DNA from: Chloroflexota bacterium
GTDB taxonomy: Bacteria; Chloroflexota; Dehalococcoidia; Lucifugimonadales; JACPCL1
Length of the DNA: 6,353 bases
Assembly (NCBI GenBank): GCA_016210395.1
Contig: JACQUI010000193.1
Location: forward strand, 1-6,353
Reading direction: 5' to 3'
Each line of letters starts with the position of its first letter. The first letter of the stretch is position 1. Below the pieces are notes generated by a model. That model saw nothing but the letters and a program-made list of their open reading frames with translations, did no database searches and had not been told where the DNA came from. Shown here one piece after another: positions 1 through 6,142 of this stretch. The translations under genes were made by a program, and so were the position numbers.

Positions 1-260
1 CTGCTTGAACCCTGATGCAGCAATCGCCCTTGCGCTCATGTCGCTCTAGCGTCAAGGGGAGCACCGATCTCCTTCAGGTCATGTTCCAGATCCCCCAGGT
101 CGTACTGGGCCGGAATCTTAGAATGTCTCGTATTCGTTTCTCAGAAAGACTACACGGCGAGCTATCTACTCATACACAACGCCGATAGGTGGATACGCCG
201 TCGGAAACGGTTTATGATTGGCTCCGCCAGATAAGCTGGGCTTAACCACTACCTCGATTG
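1..260. other. Region downstream of abiEii with no supportable gene
   Basis: No complete gene with a credible start and ribosome binding site is visible on either strand. The minus strand has a 34-codon open stretch (stop at 36-38, bounded upstream by a stop at 141-143) whose translation contains QYDLGDLEHDLKEIGAPLD. It has no ATG start, so it could be a decayed gene tail or chance. No hairpin followed by a T-run is visible after the abiEii stop, so a terminator cannot be assigned here. Confidence 0.5.
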
Positions 261-1436
261 TCAAACCGGCCCCGTAGCGCCGAACTCGATGGCATACCGT
301 GGTGTGAACGGAGTGTTCGTTACCTTGATGCTCTCGATGCGATCCACGCGGTAGGAGCGGAGTTCCCCTGTGTCTGCCGTGACGGCGTAGAGAAGAAGCG
401 CTCCCTCCTTGGTCCTGCGAAGGCTGTAGGGCTGGATCAGCCGAGTGCTTCTCTGGTAGCCCAACTCGACGCACAAATGGTTGACCCCTGCGAAGCGCAC
501 AGGCTCCAGAGGGACGCCCTGGCCCCACACCCAAACCGTCGGCGGCGGGCTCCACTGAACGTCCTCAGTATCGCCAGCCGCTAGAGAGGAGAGCGCTTCC
601 GGAAGCGGCGCGCCATCAAGCCAGGAGAAGAGGTATGGAAGCTCCTGCCAAAACTGCTCGAACGGCGGCAAGGCCGGAAGCTGGTGTCCCAGCATGTTGG
701 CCCACTCGGTTTCCAGCTCGGCCCGATAGGGCGAGGCTTCCAGCGCCGCAAGTGTGAAGACAGGGACGCCCTTGGACCTGCACTTCTCGACGTAGACCGA
801 GCGAATAAGCCCGGCGTGGGGCAAGAATGCTCTCCGGCGGAAGAGGTTCACGATGTCGTAGAGGTCGCGGGGCCGCGATCGCTCCCCCATGGCCCGGAGC
901 TTCTCAGCGAAGAGCTCCTCAAAGCCATAGCATTGGACGCTCGCAGGCGAAGGCAGTTGGTCAGGATATTCGTGAGAGATCGGCCGCAGTACCGTGGGGC
1001 GAACTACCTTCTCTGCTACGCTGAGATCGAGCTTGAGGCTCGCTGGCTGGGGTGTATTCCTCGGCCCGCGGTAGTAGATCCGGCCCTCGGCCGAAGCCTC
1101 ATTGGGACGAAGGCGGACTGTCGGCTCGCGCACTGCGAAATCGATGCCGGCCTGGTCGTAGACACGCTTCAACACGCCCTGCAACAGGGGAACGACCTCG
1201 TCCGGCCTGATGGGGCCGTCGGGCAGCACGGTGAAGTCGAGGTCCTCCGAGAAGCGATAGGTCTCCAGGTAGCACTTCTTCAGGCACGTTCCTCCCTTGA
1301 AGGCCCAGGATGCGGACAGCCGGGGATCAGCGCCAATCCCCCAGAGGACCCAGCCGATCACGTAGTCTTTCTCGACGACATCTTCGCGGAGTCCCCACTC
1401 CCTGACGCGCTCGTTGAGGGCCACTCTTGGTATCAC
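261..1436 (-). CDS. abiEii: AbiEii-family nucleotidyltransferase toxin with C-terminal WYL-like domain
   Basis: Toxin of an AbiE type IV toxin-antitoxin/abortive-infection system, 391 aa. The family belongs to the nucleotidyltransferase fold; related MenT toxins add nucleotides to tRNA and block growth. Visible motifs in order: GGT at residues 48-50 followed by K53; R61-FSED-LD with metal-binding-type acids D65 and D67; K135-L-D137; and a late block with E178-K179 and R190-DLYD-194. Residues about 310-385 form an extra domain containing RLIQPYSL (332-339), LLLYAV (347-352) and RSYRVDRI (360-367), which resembles a WYL domain; classical AbiEii is roughly 300 aa without it. The GTG start at 1436 was chosen because it overlaps the antitoxin stop (GTGA) and has AAGGAAAGG at 1447-1455 upstream. 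The open frame extends to 1559, but that part lies inside abiEi. The family call is firm; the WYL assignment is by eye. Confidence 0.9.
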   Translation of the reverse strand: MIPRVALNERVREWGLREDVVEKDYVIGWVLWGIGADPRLSASWAFKGGTCLKKCYLETYRFSEDLDFTVLPDGPIRPDEVVPLLQGVLKRVYDQAGIDFAVREPTVRLRPNEASAEGRIYYRGPRNTPQPASLKLDLSVAEKVVRPTVLRPISHEYPDQLPSPASVQCYGFEELFAEKLRAMGERSRPRDLYDIVNLFRRRAFLPHAGLIRSVYVEKCRSKGVPVFTLAALEASPYRAELETEWANMLGHQLPALPPFEQFWQELPYLFSWLDGAPLPEALSSLAAGDTEDVQWSPPPTVWVWGQGVPLEPVRFAGVNHLCVELGYQRSTRLIQPYSLRRTKEGALLLYAVTADTGELRSYRVDRIESIKVTNTPFTPRYAIEFGATGPV

Positions 1437-2263
1437 GCGGTTGCCGCCTTTCCTTCCAGCGCCACGTTCAGGCGCAGGTTCCAGCGGCGCAGATAGGGGC
1501 CGGAGCGCGAAGCTGAAGGGTCGAGCAACGACATGCCGGAGCTCATCCCCTCCCTGCAAGCATTCAGCAACGATGCATTGTCTACCCCCAGTGTTTCGAG
1601 CAGGTAGCCCAGCCTCTTGAACACAGCACGGTTCCCGAGTCTGCGAATGTACTCCACAAGGAGGGTGTCGTTCCGCCGGTCGTCAGAGAGATAGGTTTCG
1701 AGGACATCGGCGACATGGCGGATGCCTCCACCAATGGACGGATCATCGAGCATGTCCACGATAGTGCGGCTCGGGTCCGAGACGAGTACCTTCGTCTGTC
1801 CCCTCCACACCGGCTCCGTGCCGAACAACTTGTCTTGGGCGATGCCCTTGACGCGGAAGGGGAATCCCTGGATTTCGACGTGCCGGTCGCGCGTTGGCCT
1901 GCTGGTGAATACCACGGTTTCTCGGAATATCTGCTCGGTCAACCCCCAGTGTTCACACGCCGTCCACCCGCCCAGGTAGAAGGGCGCGAAGACCTTGGCG
2001 GCGACGATCCAAGGGTCTTCCTGCCAAGAGGCCGGCTGGATGACATCCAGGGGCACGGTCGCGTACAGCCCGCGCCGGATTCGCGCAAGCCATCCCATCC
2101 GCGCAAGATAGGCGAGGAGCCGCTGGGCTCGCTCGATGTCAAAGGCAAGGAGGGCAGCAGCGTCCTTGGCGGCAAACGGGCCGCTGGTTCCCCGATGGAG
2201 GGCGGTGAGCAGCTTGCGGTTCTTTGCGGAGATGCCCCGCGCGGCGGGCGTTACAGTAACCAT
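1433..2263 (-). CDS. abiEi: AbiEi-family antitoxin (type IV toxin-antitoxin)
   Basis: Antitoxin partner of the downstream AbiEii, 276 aa. AbiEi proteins neutralise the toxin without a stable complex (type IV) and repress their own promoter. Residues about 14-70 form a winged-helix DNA-binding region ending in the characteristic RRGLYATVP (63-71). The middle contains the family-like GGWTACEHWGL segment, and the C-terminal part contains GNRAVFKRLGYLLETLG, typical of the AbiEi C-terminal domain. The ATG at 2263 is preferred, although its ribosome site (GAGTGA) is weak. The longer TTG start at 2329 lies inside the predicted -35 box and could not be transcribed from that promoter. The stop overlaps the toxin start by 4 bp, giving translational coupling. 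No damage is visible. Confidence 0.9.
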   Translation of the reverse strand: MVTVTPAARGISAKNRKLLTALHRGTSGPFAAKDAAALLAFDIERAQRLLAYLARMGWLARIRRGLYATVPLDVIQPASWQEDPWIVAAKVFAPFYLGGWTACEHWGLTEQIFRETVVFTSRPTRDRHVEIQGFPFRVKGIAQDKLFGTEPVWRGQTKVLVSDPSRTIVDMLDDPSIGGGIRHVADVLETYLSDDRRNDTLLVEYIRRLGNRAVFKRLGYLLETLGVDNASLLNACREGMSSGMSLLDPSASRSGPYLRRWNLRLNVALEGKAATA

Positions 2264-2300
2264 ACGATTCACTCGGCCACGTGTGAGAAATGGCAAGTGA

Positions 2301-2329
2301 AGTATAACAGACAGAGGTTTACATCGCAA
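2301..2329 (-). promoter_or_regulatory. Sigma70-like promoter of abiEi-abiEii
   Basis: On the minus strand a TTGCGA -35 box (2329-2324, 4/6 match) is followed after exactly 17 bp by a TATACT -10 box (2306-2301, 5/6 match). The predicted transcript would start near 2294, about 30 nt before the abiEi ATG. This geometry supports the ATG at 2263 over the upstream TTG. Confidence 0.7.
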
Positions 2330-2373
2330 GCGCTTTTATACTCATATCGCTCGTGAAACTGCAAGTTCGATAT
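2301..2373. promoter_or_regulatory. Possible AbiEi operator: inverted repeats around the abiE promoter
   Basis: AGTATAA (2301-2307) and its complement TTATACT (2336-2342) bracket the promoter, with the first arm covering the -10 box. The perfect palindrome AAGCGCTT (2328-2335) touches the -35 box. A second pair, ATATCG (2344-2349) and CGATAT (2368-2373), lies just upstream. Known AbiEi antitoxins bind inverted repeats in their own promoter, so these are candidate operators. The arms are only 6-8 bp, so chance cannot be excluded. Confidence 0.35.
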
Positions 2374-2628
2374 AACAATGCGACCTGTAGATTAGCCTCG
2401 GGTGATCGCAAGGTTACGGCCCGGCCAAATTGAAAGGTTTGGAGCCGCTACCTGAAACTTTCTGCCTCAGCGGGAGTGGCCGACAGGCCACCGGCCACCA
2501 TCAAGAGAGGCCACCGCACCTTGAACAGCTGCCCAGCTGCCAAGAGAAGGCTACCACCATAGCCCGATTGTCAGAATTCTTCGCAGCCGCCGGCGCCGGA
2601 TCAGACGATCACGTTCTCAGGTTGGCTT
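2374..2628. other. Noncoding spacer between abiE promoter and RIT element
   Basis: No supportable gene lies here. The sequence contains GGCCACC three times (2486-2492, 2493-2499, 2509-2515), a tandem CAGCTGCC pair (2526-2533, 2534-2541) and a GTGGCC-GACA-GGCCAC hairpin (2476-2491). If the RIT element disrupted a gene, its distal part would lie at the right end of this stretch on the minus strand. A short open frame there ends at a TAG at 2551-2553. Confidence 0.5.
2476..2491. repeat. Small GC-rich hairpin
   Basis: A perfect 6-bp stem, GTGGCC paired with GGCCAC, encloses a 4-nt loop. No T-run follows on either strand, so it is not a convincing intrinsic terminator. The right arm is part of the local GGCCACC repeats. 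Confidence 0.4.
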
Positions 2629-2660
2629 CCAGGGTTGTGCCGACCTCGGGATTGTGCCGA
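2629..2660 (+). repeat. RIT left terminal inverted repeat
   Basis: 32 bp matching the reverse complement of 5978-6009 at 30 of 32 positions; the mismatches are at 2632 and 2649. It contains TTGTGCCGACCTCG at 2635-2648, repeated perfectly at 2652-2665 with a 17-bp period, so the second copy runs past the inverted repeat. These look like tandem recombinase-binding sites. Confidence 0.88.
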
Positions 2661-2665
2661 CCTCG
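2635..2665 (+). repeat. Direct repeat pair in the RIT left end
   Basis: Two identical 14-bp copies of TTGTGCCGACCTCG begin at 2635 and 2652. At the right end the second copy is only partly kept (TTGTGCCGA, 5986-5978), so the left end is the more complete. The 17-bp spacing suggests protein binding on related faces of the DNA, which is an inference. Confidence 0.8.
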
Positions 2666-2706
2666 TTGGGCGAATCGGCTCTCACAGATACGTCGAGGCG
2701 TTTACC

Positions 2707-2720
2707 TGATCGGCATTATC
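2707..2720 (+). repeat. RIT left subterminal inverted repeat
   Basis: TGATCGGCATTATC matches the reverse complement of 5917-5930 at 13 of 14 positions. It lies 78 bp from the element's outer edge, against 79 bp at the other end. Read on the minus strand it contains ATGCCGATC, the same TGCCGAYC core as the terminal repeats but inverted. It overlaps the first two bases of the ritC stop codon complement (2719-2721). Confidence 0.75.
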
Positions 2721-3708
2721 AAAGGGTCTTCAGGAACGCCAAGAGCGTGTCCGGTGGGTGATAGCGTCCTGAGCCGCCCCCGAAGGGCTTGGTCCGCGCG
2801 ATCGCCCGTTCCTTCTGCGACATGTCCGCGTGCAGGTAGATGCCTGTCGTGGACACCTGCTCGTGGCCAAGCCACAATGCGATCACCGCAACGTCGACTC
2901 CGGATTGCAGGAGCCGCATCGCTGCCGTGTGCCGAAGGATGTGCGCGGTAACCCGCTTCTGCCTGATGGATGGACACGATCGAACAGCCCTGTCGGTGTA
3001 AACGGCAAGACGGTGTTCGACCGCGTCGCGGCTCAGAACACCACCCACTCGGTTCGGGAAGAGCGGGTCGCCCGGAGCGCCACCGCGCTCGGCAAGCCAG
3101 GCCCGCAATACAGCGACGGTCTGCGGCAGCAGGGGCGTTCTCCGCTCCTTGCGGCCCTTGCCGAAACAGTGGACGTGGGCGCCCTTGCCAACGACGATGT
3201 CTGCGCAGGTCAGCCCAATCAGCTCAGATATCCTGAGCCCCGATTGAATGGCCAGGACAAGCAGGGCATGGTCGCGGCGTCCGGTCCACGTGGTCTGATC
3301 GCACGCAGCTACGAGCGCATGGGCCTCAGCCTCGGTGAGAAAGCTCACCAGCTTGCGCTCGAACCTCTTGGGTTGGATCGCGAGAACGCGCTGGATGGAG
3401 GCGGCATGCTCAGGGTGGTGGAGAGCGGCGTAGTTGAAGAACGAGTGAATCGCGGCGAGCCGGTAGTTGCGGGTTCGGACCGAGTTGTTACGGTCATGCT
3501 CGAGGTGACTCAAGAACGAGGTCACCAGAGGAGCGTCAAGGTCTCCGACTTCCAGATCCGACGGATGTTTGGTGATGCGTTTCGCGGCGAACTCCAAGAG
3601 CAGGCGGAACGTGTCCCTGTAGCCGCCCACGGTGTGGGGGCTGGCGCCGCGCTGGCTCATTAGCCGATCGACGAAAAAAGCTTGGAGGGTAGGCGCGAGT
3701 GCGGTCAT
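2719..3708 (-). CDS. ritC: RIT element tyrosine recombinase RitC
   Basis: Site-specific tyrosine recombinase, 329 aa, third gene of the trio, expected to cleave and rejoin element ends together with RitA and RitB. Residues about 1-100 form the SAM-like core-binding domain (SPHTVGGYRDTFRLLLEF near 23-40, then RTRNYRLAAIHSFF near 78-91). The catalytic domain follows: R159 in SGLRISEL, K184 in FGKGRKERR, H256 and R259 in HILRHT, H282 in WLGHEQ and nucleophile Y291 in TTGIYLHAD. All six residues are present and the frame is intact. The ATG at 3708 was chosen over the ATG at 3723 because it makes the ATGA overlap with ritB and has GGAGG at 3715-3719, 6 nt upstream. Confidence 0.93.
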   Translation of the reverse strand: MTALAPTLQAFFVDRLMSQRGASPHTVGGYRDTFRLLLEFAAKRITKHPSDLEVGDLDAPLVTSFLSHLEHDRNNSVRTRNYRLAAIHSFFNYAALHHPEHAASIQRVLAIQPKRFERKLVSFLTEAEAHALVAACDQTTWTGRRDHALLVLAIQSGLRISELIGLTCADIVVGKGAHVHCFGKGRKERRTPLLPQTVAVLRAWLAERGGAPGDPLFPNRVGGVLSRDAVEHRLAVYTDRAVRSCPSIRQKRVTAHILRHTAAMRLLQSGVDVAVIALWLGHEQVSTTGIYLHADMSQKERAIARTKPFGGGSGRYHPPDTLLAFLKTL

Positions 3709-4627
3709 GAGAGTCCTCCACATTTCTCAGCGAGCCGCGCCGCAGCCAACTCCATCAACTCGGGCACGGCTGACAGGTACCAGTAGGTATCAGTGAGGTC
3801 CACGTGTCCGAGGTATGTGGACACCACCGCCATGTGCGCGTGGACGTCAGCGCCAGCACGGTGCAACTCGATCAGGGACTGAACGGCGAAGGTGTGCCGG
3901 AGATCGTGAATCCGTGCCCACTTGGTTTCCGAGCGCACGCCGATCGAGACGGCGATTGCGTTGAAGGCCTTCAAGACGGTCTTGTAGCTCATCAGTCCAC
4001 ATCCTGTGACCGACAGGAAGAAGGTCGTTGCCTTGGGCCTCGCAAAGGTCTCGTCGCGCAAGGTCGCGTAGGAGCGCAGGGCACGGGTCGTGGTCGGATG
4101 GAGGGGTACGAATCTTGACTTCCGGAACTTCGCTTTACGGATAGTCAAGATCCCTTCCTCGAGGTCCACGTCATCTCGCTCCAGGTTCAGGGCCTCACCC
4201 ACGCGCATGCCCAGACCGCCAGGAGTCCAAACAAGGCCTTGTATGTCGCCGCCATGATCGGAGGCTGAAGCTGGTGGCATGCCTCAAGCAGCGCCGCCAC
4301 CTCTTGCTGGGAGTACACGTACGGGGTCGGACGGCGACGGGTCGAGGTCCAGATCCCGCATGGAGGCACCTCAGTCGCAGCGTCAATGGTCCTGAGGTAG
4401 CGTGCGAACTCGCGTACCGCTCCGAGCCGGTGGGCCCACGTGATGGGCTGGACGCCCTGACGTTGGCGAGCCCAAGCGATGGCGAGATCCGCAGTGAGGG
4501 TCGAGGCGCCTACAGCTTCGAGGTAGGCAATGAGCTCGTTCAAGCGGTATTCGGGAGCCTTCAGCTTGAACCCAAGGGCTCGCCGAAGCTCCAGGTACTC
4601 GTCTACATGTCGACGGAAATCGGTCAT
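3705..4627 (-). pseudogene. ritB: RIT element tyrosine recombinase RitB, single frameshift
   Basis: Second recombinase of the trio; 307 aa if one base is restored. The start ATG at 4627 overlaps the ritA stop (ATGA) and has AAGGAG at 4636-4641, 8 nt upstream. The N-terminal half (MTDFRRHVDEYLELRRALG onward) is the core-binding domain. The frame breaks at a GGG run (4210-4212): the upstream frame ends in WACAWVRP and stop, while the true continuation GMRVGEALNL lies in the -1 frame. An added G would read LLAVWGMRVGEAL. In the restored protein the catalytic set is R142, K167 (AKFRKSR), H241 and R244 (HDLRHT), H275 (YLGHVD) and Y284 (DTYWYL). It could be a real mutation or a sequencing error; as written no full protein is made. 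Confidence 0.88.
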
Positions 4628-5840
4628 CGTTCCAGCTCCTTCGGCCACGGCCGAGCAATCGCACGGAGCCGGTCGATGTCCGCTCTGGCATAGACGGCTG
4701 TGGATGAGATGCTTCGATGCCTGAGGACTTGGGCTATCTCTTGCAGTGGAACACCGACGCCGACCATCTCGCATGCCACGGTGTGGCGCAGGCGGTGTGC
4801 GCCAATCGGGGTAACGCCGGCCCGCTCGCAGGCGCGGTAAACGACTTGCGACACGGCTGTGCTTCCCAGGCCGGCAAATGGCGGCTTTGCCGTCAGGAAG
4901 ACCTCTCGCAGGGTGGTCCTGGGACGCCCGCCACGAAGGTAGGCAACGACCGCCTTGCCCACGTCTGCAGGCAGAGGGAGACGGTCTTGACATTGACCTT
5001 TGCCGTGGACGGTGATCTCCGCGCTGTCCCATTCGATGTCGTTGAGCTTAAGGACTGCGACTTCGCCTACGCGGAGCCCAAGACGCAGGAGCACCATCAG
5101 GATCGCGTAGTCTCGCTGCCCCGCAGCGGTACGGCGGTCACAGGATCGGAGAATCGCCTCGCCGTCGGCTCGGCTGATCCCTCGAGGCAACACCGACTGA
5201 CGTCGTCCTGCGGCGCAAAGCGCGGCGCCAGACAGATCTGCCCGGATCAATCCTTCGGCGTGACAGAACCGGAGGAACGAACGCAGTGCGGTCACGAGAT
5301 ACTGCGTGGCTCCGACAGAGACCCGCGAGACTCGGCGAGGATCGCGCGGGTCACGTCGGAGGCGGTCAAGCTGGCAAGCTCGCGATCGACGCCGCAACTT
5401 GCCAGAAACCGGCTGACCCTGGCAGCGTACGCGACCACCGTCGGCAACTGCAGTCCTCGTACTTCGACCAGATAGCGCTTGTACCTCGCGATCACGGACG
5501 TGTCACCGGCATCGATCGGCGCTGGGGATCCCACAGCAAACGGTGCTCCGCATGCAGCAAAGACCTTGATGACGGGTCGCAAGCTCCGCGGGGAGATCAA
5601 GGCGTAGCCCGCAGTTCGGCGCGCCCCGAAGAACGACTCGAGCTGTTCGGTGGTCAGATTCGTGACTTCCAGATGGTTGACTTCGAGCCACTGGCTCAAA
5701 TGGGCCACCAACGTCAACGTCTCGCGGAGGGCCCTCCGGCGGTACCCGGCTTCCAGCAAACCAGCGCGGAAGTCCCTCGCCAACGAGACCAACGGCCCGC
5801 GCATGCAAACGCCGTGGGGATGGCGCCTTGTGTCACTCAT
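4624..5840 (-). pseudogene. ritA: RIT element tyrosine recombinase RitA, single frameshift
   Basis: First and longest recombinase of the trio; 405 aa if one base is restored, with a longer N-terminal region than RitB or RitC. The start ATG at 5840 has a strong AGGAGG site 5 nt upstream. The first frame covers residues 1-173 (core-binding region, including YKRYLVEVRGL and VDRELASLTASDVTRAILAE). It breaks at a GGG run (5322-5324), and the sequence resumes in the -1 frame with VSVGATQYLVTALRSFLRF. The restored catalytic residues are R257 (LGLRVGE), K281 (HGKGQ), H349 and R352 (HRLRHT), H375 (LRHRS) and Y384 (TAVYARAD), so the active site is complete. The 3' end overlaps ritB by 4 bp. Without the missing base only a 182-aa inactive fragment is made. 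Confidence 0.88.
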
Positions 5841-5845
5841 CCGCT

Positions 5846-5851
5846 CCTCCT
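5846..5851 (-). promoter_or_regulatory. Strong ribosome binding site of ritA
   Basis: A perfect AGGAGG on the minus strand, preceded by an A-rich run, lies 5 nt before the ATG at 5840. It fixes the start of the trio. No convincing -35/-10 pair was found in the roughly 100 bp upstream. Confidence 0.8.
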
Positions 5852-5916
5852 TTTTTCTGCCAACTGAGGAGACCTTACGTCACCTGAGAAGAACGGAGGA
5901 CGCAAGATGAGCAGTG

Positions 5917-5930
5917 GATTATGCCGATCA
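5917..5930 (-). repeat. RIT right subterminal inverted repeat
   Basis: GATTATGCCGATCA on the plus strand is the 13/14 inverted partner of 2707-2720 and lies 79 bp from the outer edge. It sits about 80 bp upstream of the ritA start, so binding here could also affect ritA expression, which is an inference. Confidence 0.75.
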
Positions 5931-5977
5931 TCCCAAGGCACTTGCGTACCCGACGACAGCCTCACTGCACCTCCACA

Positions 5978-6009
5978 TCGGCACAATCGCGAGGTCGGCA
6001 CAACCTTGG
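5978..6009 (-). repeat. RIT right terminal inverted repeat
   Basis: Inverted partner of 2629-2660 (30/32 identical). Read inward on the minus strand it holds TTGTGCCGACCTCG (6003-5990) and, 17 bp further in, the shorter TTGTGCCGA (5986-5978). Similarity then weakens, with short shared blocks (GGCT, TACG) before the subterminal repeat. Confidence 0.88.
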
Positions 6010-6142
6010 TAGAACGTTCCTCTTTGCTCTTGGCCGCATTGCGCGCATCCACCAACCGCTGGACATCCGGGTCGAGCGCCTGCCCCTTCCGCCGGGGAGA
6101 CGCTTCGATCTGACCTCCTTTATCAGACTTTATCAGACACAA
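6010..6142 (-). pseudogene. Unrecognised open frame cut by the RIT element
   Basis: From a TTG at 6142 the minus strand reads about 44 charged residues (including LDPDVQRLVDARNAAKSKEE) before entering the RIT right terminal repeat; the frame then runs into the element and stops at 5837. It overlaps the end of the neighbouring upstream frame by 20 bp. No ATG and no good ribosome site precede the TTG, so it may not start here. It is more likely the continuation of the upstream protein, displaced by the 10-bp duplication at 6118-6137. The product is not recognised. Confidence 0.4.
6118..6137. repeat. 10-bp perfect tandem duplication
   Basis: CTTTATCAGA occurs twice back to back (6118-6127, 6128-6137). 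On the minus strand this gives TCTGATAAAG twice, and it creates the stop of the upstream frame at 6123-6125. Removing one copy joins that frame to the one in 6010-6142. Confidence 0.85.

Larger units (their letters stand above)
2629..6009 (-). mobile_element. RIT (Recombinase In Trio) element
   Basis: Three consecutive tyrosine recombinase genes on one strand, coupled by 4-bp ATGA overlaps, are enclosed by long inverted repeats. This is the defining layout of RIT elements, whose usual size is about 3-4 kb; here the repeat-to-repeat length is 3381 bp. No cargo gene is present. ritC looks functional, whereas ritA and ritB each need one added base to read through. Ends were set at the outermost bases of the matching terminal repeats, so the true boundary could lie a few bases outside. 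Tn554-type elements also use several recombinase-related proteins, but their third protein is not a tyrosine recombinase, so RIT fits better. Confidence 0.88.

Noticed and set aside
684..1496. 270-aa plus-strand open frame
   Set aside because: It lies antisense to abiEii, whose motifs are unmistakable; long antisense frames are common in GC-rich genes and this one shows no domain.
1437..1559. Longer start for abiEii at 1559
   Set aside because: It would overlap the antitoxin by over 120 bp, while GTG at 1436 gives a standard GTGA overlap with a purine-rich ribosome site and begins at the expected N-terminus.
2264..2329. Upstream TTG start extending abiEi by 22 residues
   Set aside because: The TTG lies in the -35 box of the best promoter, so it would not be transcribed from it; the extension lacks family-like sequence.
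2629..2720. CRISPR-like repeat array
   Set aside because: The repeated TGCCGA units are short, spaced 3 bp apart, and mirrored at the other element end; there are no regular spacers or cas genes.
2830..3663. 277-aa plus-strand open frame
   Set aside because: It is antisense to ritC, which has a complete recombinase active site; the translation has no recognisable motif.
4207..5325. Programmed -1 frameshifting in ritA and ritB
   Set aside because: Neither site shows an X-XXY-YYZ slippery heptamer, and no obvious downstream stimulatory hairpin was seen; a missing G is simpler.
4717..5475. 252-aa plus-strand open frame
   Set aside because: It is antisense to ritA and low in recognisable structure; a codon-bias shadow.
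2629..6009. Tn554-type transposon or integron
   Set aside because: The third Tn554 protein is not a tyrosine recombinase, and no attC-like cassettes or single integron integrase with attI are visible.
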